DNA of 53,682 nt from Pelargonium nanum. Its lineage: Eukaryota > Streptophyta > Magnoliopsida > Geraniales > Geraniaceae. Both the position numbers and the translations under genes were made by a program. Shown here piece by piece: positions 46,374 through 53,682 of the stretch. Numbering within the stretch: the stretch's first letter is position 1; each line of letters starts with the position of its first letter. Below the pieces are notes generated by a model, which saw only the letters and a program-made list of their open reading frames with translations, searched no databases and was not told where the DNA came from. The stretch is taken from positions 1-53,682 of the forward strand of contig JAYMTF010000106.1 in the NCBI GenBank assembly GCA_036897485.1, written 5' to 3'.

Positions 46374-48161
46374 CTAGGCCTGCCTCTCCAAATCCTTGGA
46401 ACTTATAAACGTCCCGTGAAAACCATAAGGTACACGGGACGGAAGCTTCACAGAAGCTTCTAGTTCCATCGTCATTGCGTTGATAATCCTTAGCTCCGAC
46501 TCCCATTTCTTCTCGTCATGCACGAAAGCAAGAACGTAACCATCGTCTTCTTCGAGTGTCTCTGAACCAGAGATTCTCGGCACGAACATTGGCTCGCCGC
46601 CGAAGCATTGATCACCGTATATATATTTTGTGACCTCGCCAGAGGCAAGGTCAACCTTTGCGAAGCCGGAGACTTTAGGCCACGGCTCGGCAAGCGCAAG
46701 GTAAGCAAACTGCGCTCGCCGACCGAGGTAGTTTTTGTTGACCATCCCGGCTTCGAGGTTGACTTGTTTAGAGTCCGCCAGGATTGCCCTCCGGACTGAC
46801 TTTCCGGTCCGGAGGTTGAGCCGGATCTCCGAGAGCACGCTTTCGAGGCTCTCGTCGGACTCGTTGAAGATCGAGTCCGGTGGGGTCATGCACGACCCGA
46901 TCACAACAACCTCGTCGCTCTCTGGCTCCTCCCACGCGTTCCATATGTGGAAACAGAAACAGTCCGGCGCGTCGATCCACGTGATCCCGGAAGAATCGGA
47001 GGCGCGTTTGTTAAGCACTCCGAATCTCGCGGTTTTGTTCTTGTCGTACACCACCGGCGAGCCGCCGGAGATCATTTCTTGGAGCTTGAAAACGACTTGC
47101 TGGTCGGGGACGACGACGTAGTTCTCGGTGATCGCGAAGTCGTGGATCATTGTCGGCTCCGGCAGCTCCACGGCGACGTCCGGCGACTTTTTGCCGTCCC
47201 GGGAAAAGCGGAAGTACTTTAGGTACGGTTTCTTGACGACGTCGTAGCTCAAGGCGAAGAGCTCGCCGGAGACGGGGTCGAGCTTTGGGTGGGCGATCAT
47301 GGGGCAGTCTAGCTGGCCGGAGAAGTCGTACCGGCCGGCGGGGGTGAGGGCGCCGGCGGGAGGGATTCTGACGTGGTACGGGAGGTCGTCTTCCGACATG
47401 GCGAGGAGGTGGTTGTTGAAGTAGACTAGGCCGGCGTTGGCCACGCCGGTGCCATGGCGGTGGTCGAGGAGGCCGAAGAGGCCGCGGGCGTAGAAGAGGA
47501 GGAGCCGGGCGATGCCGGAGTGGCCGTGGAGCTCCCCAATAGCTTTAGGAAACACCGGACGGCCCAAGGCTCGTTCTTGGACCAGCCGGTGAGTCTCCGT
47601 GAACCGGCAAGCGTAGCTCGCCTTCCCGTCCTTGAACTGGACGGCGTGGACCATCCCGTCGCCGTCAAAAAAGTGGTGGCCGGCCACCGGCTCATGTAGC
47701 GGGTTCGCCCCATTGCGAACGTAGACACCTTGTAAGCACTCCGGGATCTTCCCGAGCACCGGTAACGAATGCTTTACCGGCTGCTCCGGGACCGGGGCAA
47801 AGTTGCCAGATATCTGAACTCTAGGGTCAGCCGTCTTAGGCAATGGATGCAAGCGCTCTCGTGACACTAGAGCGCTCTCCACTGCATCCAAGGCAAAGGA
47901 CGCCGCCTTTTGAAAAACATTCCACGGATGGGTCTCAGGCGTCCGAGACCCATCAATACACCTCTCCTTCTCTTCCGACTTGTTATGCCTCAAAGGAGAA
48001 ATGTAAGTCGTCGAGACAGAAGTAGAAGGAGGGCAATTAGAGGAAGATTTCTTGGGCAAATGTAGTATGGAAGGAGTGTGGAGAGAGCAATTGATATTGA
48101 GCTTTCTACTAGGTGTTGTTGTAACATAAGTGCTAGAGTTGGTTGATGAAGCTAAAACCAT
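46374..48161 (-). CDS. NCED3: 9-cis-epoxycarotenoid dioxygenase
   Basis: A single-exon gene of 595 residues, the normal length and gene structure for plant NCEDs. The plastid enzyme cleaves 9-cis-violaxanthin or 9-cis-neoxanthin to xanthoxin, the rate-limiting step of abscisic acid synthesis. Residues 1 to about 60 are Ser/Thr-rich, as in a chloroplast transit peptide. [19 protein letters not shown] (81-99) is the amphipathic membrane-binding helix. The iron-binding histidines are His291 (MIAHPKLDP), His340 (MIHDFAITE), His405 (FHIWNAWEE) and His582 (YGFHGTF). [20 protein letters not shown] is the first-blade signature. No damage is visible. Codon use in the middle third (47100-47700) is strikingly GC-rich at third positions, compared with AT-rich surroundings. 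The symbol reflects similarity to the drought-induced NCED3 group and recalled synteny with At3g14440, so the exact orthologue is less certain than the function. Confidence 0.96.
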   Translation of the reverse strand: MVLASSTNSSTYVTTTPSRKLNINCSLHTPSILHLPKKSSSNCPPSTSVSTTYISPLRHNKSEEKERCIDGSRTPETHPWNVFQKAASFALDAVESALVSRERLHPLPKTADPRVQISGNFAPVPEQPVKHSLPVLGKIPECLQGVYVRNGANPLHEPVAGHHFFDGDGMVHAVQFKDGKASYACRFTETHRLVQERALGRPVFPKAIGELHGHSGIARLLLFYARGLFGLLDHRHGTGVANAGLVYFNNHLLAMSEDDLPYHVRIPPAGALTPAGRYDFSGQLDCPMIAHPKLDPVSGELFALSYDVVKKPYLKYFRFSRDGKKSPDVAVELPEPTMIHDFAITENYVVVPDQQVVFKLQEMISGGSPVVYDKNKTARFGVLNKRASDSSGITWIDAPDCFCFHIWNAWEEPESDEVVVIGSCMTPPDSIFNESDESLESVLSEIRLNLRTGKSVRRAILADSKQVNLEAGMVNKNYLGRRAQFAYLALAEPWPKVSGFAKVDLASGEVTKYIYGDQCFGGEPMFVPRISGSETLEEDDGYVLAFVHDEKKWESELRIINAMTMELEASVKLPSRVPYGFHGTFISSKDLERQA

Positions 48162-48292
48162 GATTGTATTGCAAATATGCTATATAGTGGTATTGTAGTG
48201 TTTGTGAAGATTTTGTAGCTTAGAGAGAAAAGGGAGAGCTATGGTAGTGTTGAGTGTTGAAGTTGGTATTGAGTTTTGAGAGAAAAAAATGG

Positions 48293-48302
48293 GTATATAT
48301 AG
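48293..48302 (-). promoter_or_regulatory. TATA box of NCED
   Basis: The minus strand reads CCTATATATACCC about 135 bp upstream of the NCED start codon. A second, closer AT run (TATATAG at 48181) lies too near the start codon to be favoured. Confidence 0.6.
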
Positions 48303-48351
48303 GAGGTGAGAGGGAAGAGAAGGTCCACCTCAACACATGTATATGGGAAGA

Positions 48352-48359
48352 CCACGTGT
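48352..48359 (-). promoter_or_regulatory. G-box/ABRE upstream of NCED
   Basis: CCACGTGT on the plus strand contains CACGTG, the core bound by bZIP (ABF/AREB) and bHLH factors. It lies about 50 bp upstream of the TATA box. In this position it could mediate abscisic acid feedback or stress induction. Function is inferred from motif and distance. Confidence 0.55.
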
Positions 48360-48360
48360 G

Positions 48361-51300
48361 CAAGTGATTAAAACGAGGTTGTGATTGTGGGCTTAGGTCA
48401 TGCCTATTTTAGCATTTTTGTACCTTATTGTTTTTATTTAATAATTGTTCCTCAATTACATTTTGTTTCACTAAGTTACAACCACATTAAAATTGACGAA
48501 AAATAGACATGCGTTTTTTATTTGTATGTAGTATAATGACACGTATTTGAGGTGTTATCGGATTGATTGTTCAATTTTTTGAAACTAAAAAATATATTTG
48601 TCGTTTTCAAGTCAATTTGTCATATTCCGTGCGTGAAAGAACATATACTATAGATAACGGTTTTTTCATGCAAAAAGAAGTGTGTTTTCATATAATCAAT
48701 CTTGTCTATTAAATTGTAGAAAATTACCAAAATATTAACATCAGTTCCGTGATAAATGGAACTGTCACCTTAGTTGCACGTAAAACACATATAAATTATT
48801 ATATTGCCACAATAGTTGTGATACATTGTTATATTTATTTCCCATCAAATATATATACATATAAAAACCAAAATGAGTAATAACACTCACTTTCAAGAAA
48901 AACCAACAAATAATATCTTTGATATACGTAAAATATACATTGAAAAACAAAGAAGAAAACAAAAGAAAGTGGAAGTGTTGAGTGAGTGTTGCGATTGGTC
49001 ATTATGAGTTTTGAGTGTGGTGTATATCGAGACACAATAGTAGCGTTTATGTGTTGGTGTTGTTATTGGTCGGTCCATTTCTGATTTCTTTGTTTGTACT
49101 ATACACGTTTTTGCTAAACCGCGTTTTGTCCTATAAACCTACTACTAATAGTGAATATGACTATACGTGGCTTGTTCTCATAGTCTCCTTCACCGTTAAA
49201 TCTTTTTTGGTCACATCACTACTAAACCCCACACGCTTGCTCTTCTCATTTTCATTAATATTTGTTCTTTTTTACTCACTTTTGTTTAATTGATCATGAA
49301 TTCGACTACCGACATTTTCTTTTTAATGTATCAGATAAACGTACGGAGTGTGTCTTTCATATCACATGAGGAGAAAATGATGTACGTATGTAGATTTAGG
49401 TTACTAATTGATGTTCTCGAAATAAACAAAAATTTGGTTTGTGTAGTTGAAATACATTCTTGATCAATACTCATAGTTTATGTCAAATTTTACTATAATC
49501 TAAATGTTTAAGTTGATAGGTAGAAGACATAATTATAGTATTAATGTGGGATATTTTGACACTCGTGTGCAGGTCGATCGGATAAGAGAACAGAACTTGC
49601 ACGTGAACCAAAAAAATAGCTAAGACGGGTCACTAGACCCCAATTTTGATCACACATTGAAAGAATGAAAGTTAGTTGCCACTTAATATGGTTCATTCTA
49701 TTATTTTATCTGCACATGAAGAGGAGCGCTAAAGAATCCCACATGAATATATAGTACTTTTAATTTGTTTGAAGGTGTAACAGTTCATTTTGAATCGTTT
49801 TGTAGTGTGCAACCAAATTTTCGTAAGTCTTGAACTTTCTTAAAGTCAAGCACGAATTTTTATGTTATTTAAATATTGAAAAAAAAATTAATATCTAAAA
49901 AGACGCAAAACAAATGAGTCATTTCATTATTCCATCGTTCTAGTAAACATTATCACCCAATTTTAGTGCCGAAGTTTGCTACTTTCGGCATAATTTAAGA
50001 AAGTAGTTTAGGGTTAATCATAGAGTACTAGCTCTAGATCATCATAAATTAAGTTAGGTTAGGTACATTTAGGTCTAAAGAGCTACAAAAACTTCACCAA
50101 AAACCCTAAAAATCAATTCTATTTGCTCCTCAATTAGAGACAAAGTAAATATTGTTAGGTACATTATGCAACGGCTTTTTATTAGCATACAAATCTAGAA
50201 AGATTTCTTCTTACCAACAAAATAATTTATGGTTTTAAGCATTATAACTATTATAATTGCAATGATTTTTAAAACAAAACTTAAGAAGAATGTGATTAAA
50301 TAATTCTATTATAATTGAGCCAATAAATATTCAATTTAATAATTCTAATTAACATTGTTTTCAATTTAGATTATATGAAATCTTACTTTATAGTTGTTTA
50401 TAATTAAAGATTCCATGTTTTTTTTATTCTTTCATGAAGTGTGAGACAAAAAAAAAACTCATAATATTTTGAAGAATTAACTAGCTCTCAACTTCCCAAT
50501 CATGGGGCTTACCAACCATACCTTCTATACAAAAAATAAAATAATCATTCAAAATAAATATATAAATAAAATAAAATAAGAATTTTATAATTTCCTTATT
50601 GTGATTGAGATTATTAGTCTCTGCCCATGTCATGAGTGACTCTACACACAAAAAAGAGGGAATATTATATCATGGTATTCTAATACAATTTCTTGATGCA
50701 ATAAATTATTTTATTTTATTGCATCTTTATCTTAAGATTAGTTTGTTTATTTCTAGTTCCACTTTATAATTATACTAATTAAGTTATTATACAACATTAG
50801 TTTGAAACTATACATAATCATGCAATTGAATCTTCGTAGTTGGGACAAAGACGTGTTTAATTAATAATAATTTGTGCACGCGCCAGTGTCGATATCAATA
50901 AAATCATGTATACGTTAAGCAAATTTAGTAATGACAATATTATCACAAATGTACCTAACTCCAATTAACAAACATTAAGCACGGCTTTGTTCAACATTTA
51001 TTAGAAAATTTGAAGTGTTTTTTTATGAAGTTCAAACAAGATATTTTAATTTATAGGTTAGACATATGATTAGTTGTGGTATTACACTCAATGTAATTAT
51101 ATAAGATATATGAGGATTGTGAAAACATATATTAATATACTATTGTTACTCAATTTTTATCAAGTTCTTGCACTTTATAAAACTTATACGCTATAAACAA
51201 TTTTTTCTCATCTTATTTTTAGTTGAAAGTGCCACTAAGTCCTCTAATTTAATAATGGACTTGATTATTGTTGTACCTATTTTTTATTAAAGATTAATTA

Positions 51301-53682
51301 CATGTTAATTATAAATTTCATAATTTTAAAAAATGAATTGGAAAAATAAGGATTTTTGTGTGGGAAATAGAGGTTGCCACAATCAAAATTATATGATTTT
51401 CTGCCTACATGAGTAACATGTGTTTAATATATAATATAACCAAATAGTAGTAATTATATGACAATTGATTGCAAGCAAAGCATCATGGATCTCATGTGCA
51501 TAAATAATTGAATTCAGATAATCAAGTGTTGTTGTTATATGTATACACATGGTAGACTACTTATGCTCCTTATTCTAGAACAAAAACTACTTCTCTACAA
51601 TAATATTCAATCATTTAATGTATATTGTGTCGTAGAATAGGTACGTACATTATTAAATCTAATGCAAGTTTCATTGTGTTCACAAATTTATTGAAATAAA
51701 TATACAGTATATAACAAAAGATTATTTTATTGACAATTGTTCGTTTAAAATTTTATAAAAAGTTATCTAAAACTAAATAAACGCAGAATTACCGTCTAAA
51801 AGTATTAAATGAAAAATAAGTAACCAAACTTTATTTGAAAAAAATAAATAAAAAAGGGTCCCATTATGGGGGGGGAGAAAGTAAGAAATTATTTGTTCAC
51901 TTGAGCACATGCTCTCACATGCAAATGGCTTACTATCTGCAAATGTAATGTTTGGTCTTGAATCTTTGGTATTATTGTAAAAATCAAAAATAAAAAAGCA
52001 TAATAAAACAAACATTGGATAGGAGATAGGAGATAGGAGCATGAACAAAATCAAACAAAAATAAAATTATTTCTACTATAAATCAAACAATTATATTAAA
52101 TATGAATTAGTGTCACATGAATTTAAAACAACAATTATATGTTTAGTTTTGTCTAGAGCTCCATAGGGTCACATGCAAAAATACCCATGAAATATTTATA
52201 TAAATTAAAATTTTCCATCACAATACTAACTTTAACCGAAAAAACTACCAACCAACACCAATGAAATGTGTAATTAAATTATAAGATCTACTTTCTTTTT
52301 TAGTTTTTCAGGGAATCTTGAATTACAAAATAAAATAAATAAATGAAACAAAAGTTCTTGGATGGGATAAAGAGGAATGAGCAGGAGGAGATAGGGTGTT
52401 TGCTGCAATGGTCCATTTTGGAAAAACTGTCTAGGAATGCACATGGAGGTCACATATAATTGAAGAGATATCTGAACTACTTGTTGTGGGGTCTTTTTGC
52501 ATAACACCAATTATATGTGCAACATACCAATTTCAAGACATGACAAACGAACAAACAACTGACAGATATTGTTCCAGCTTAACTCGACGTCTCTTATTTA
52601 AGTCTCGGAATACGTAGTTGCGTTAAAATTTGGTACAGAGAGTTTTGTCACTCTTGAGGTCTTTGATCTGGTGCTGATCGCGGATCCGCTCTAAATACTT
52701 CTTTTTATCACTGTTTTCGACCGTTATTTTTAATAAGAGTTGCATCATATTAGATTCATCTAGTTCCAGTCTAAGCACTTGATGAGAGAACAGTTATTTT
52801 AAAACTACTGGATAACATTTACTGGTTTTCAATTATATTGCATGCATGTGATTATGTTGGTCGATTTTATGTAAAGTTCATTCATTCGATGAATCATTGA
52901 ATCTATATGTTTTTGCATAGACCAAATGCAATGTAACCGTACTTTCATTGACTGATGCTACACTTGTGGGTCGAACAACGTAGCATGCGTCGAAATTCTC
53001 TCCTTTCCCCAAAAAAAAAGGTGGGATTACATTTTTCTTGAAAATGAGAGATGCATAGAGTCAAAATTTGGATGGTACATACATAATGATGTTAATTTTT
53101 CACATGCCAAATATTTCAGTTTTCAACCCTAGCAAAGGATTCAACTATTGGGCACAATGTGGACCTCTCATGCTTCTTTGGTACCATGCCATATGTGTAC
53201 AAAATTTTCAAATGTGACAAGTAAAATTGCATATAATTGGTTGTTGGTGTGGATCATGGATGCACCATATGTTGCCATGTGGCAAGCTTAAAACCAATTT
53301 TGTAGAATCTAAAATACATGAAATGTGCATAGTTGCCACTTGGACCAATGAGAGGAGAGTATTGGGTTTGCTTCATTTTATGTATTCCCTTGAATAAAAT
53401 TATGCAAAAAGAGAGGTTTTTTTAGGTCAATGAGCTTCAACTAGTAGGTCCATTTTTTGTCTAGAAATGTCTGGGGGCCCACAAGTTGGTTTGGATTGGA
53501 CCTTCCTATTTTTCATTTTGTTTTTATAACAATAATAAGTGTGAAAACTAAGCTTTTGTTATGAATAATTATATTAATGGATGTCCAATTACGTTAGTAC
53601 CCCTTAACCTCTTTTACTTGCAGTAAAAGTATTTCCTAATTGTGTATTCAATTGTAGTTTCCTATTCCTAATAGGACTAGTT
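48361..53682. other. Gene-poor AT-rich DNA upstream of NCED
   Basis: No gene is supported in 5.3 kb. Open frames are short and without recognised domains. The part around 52560-52760 (GTCTCTTATTTAAGTCTCGG followed by CTTGAGGTCTTTGATC) looks like a diverged repeat end, but I cannot name it. Long AT-rich stretches with few repeats fit a large distal promoter region for the stress-regulated NCED gene. Confidence 0.45.

Noticed and set aside
46735-47728. Long open frames on both strands and in other frames inside the NCED gene
   Set aside because: The region is GC-rich, so stop codons are rare in every frame. The peptides have biased composition and overlap a well-conserved enzyme.
52560-52760. 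Possible LTR end upstream of NCED
   Set aside because: Some words look like the end of a repeat, but no partner copy, terminal repeat or flanking duplication was seen in the window, so I do not list it as an element.

Overview
The window looks like nuclear DNA of a flowering plant, most likely a core eudicot. It is AT-rich, its genes carry many short introns with plant-type GT..AG borders, and its proteins match plant families closely: tau-class glutathione S-transferases, a restorer-of-fertility-like PPR protein, peroxisomal glycolate oxidase and NCED. A rosid, perhaps Rosaceae, fits the protein flavour, but I cannot prove the family by reading alone.

Layout, left to right. 1-5.2 kb: three tandem tau GST genes on the minus strand, each with two exons. 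The leftmost is cut by the window edge and has an in-frame stop; the other two look whole. 6.5-11.9 kb (minus): an eight-exon ubiquitin-specific protease, UBP25-like, with a 2.5 kb intron holding a long CT microsatellite. 12-15.9 kb: repeat-rich DNA with several unrecognised exon-like pieces. 15.9-18.2 kb (minus): a 19-repeat PPR gene with a likely hidden first exon. 20.2-24.5 kb (minus): a seven-exon sugar-phosphate/nucleotide-sugar translocator. 24.5-27.3 kb: the divergent promoter region shared with the next gene, including a decayed chloroplast tRNA-Val copy and a long T-rich tandem repeat. 27.3-30.7 kb (plus): an eleven-exon glycolate oxidase. 32.6-33.7 kb (minus): a single-exon protein with two RING-H2 fingers. 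36.1-41.1 kb (plus): a sixteen-exon ALG1-type beta-1,4-mannosyltransferase. 46.4-48.2 kb (minus): an intronless 9-cis-epoxycarotenoid dioxygenase with a TATA box and a G-box/ABRE. The last 5.3 kb hold no gene I can support.

From memory, UBP25, the translocator, glycolate oxidase and NCED3 lie close together on Arabidopsis chromosome 3 (At3g14400, At3g14410, At3g14415/14420, At3g14440). The window therefore looks like a conserved eudicot block into which the PPR, RING and ALG1 genes and many small repeats have been interspersed. The genes do not form one pathway: they serve detoxification, deubiquitination, organelle RNA processing, photorespiration, N-glycosylation and abscisic acid synthesis.

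The most notable signals are: an as-1-like element in front of one GST but eroded in its neighbours; a 19-bp copy of a glycolate oxidase splice donor inside a transposon in the same intron; minisatellites in the first introns or leader of three genes; a RING protein whose two fingers have identical spacing; and a possible lost splice donor at the 3' end of ALG1.
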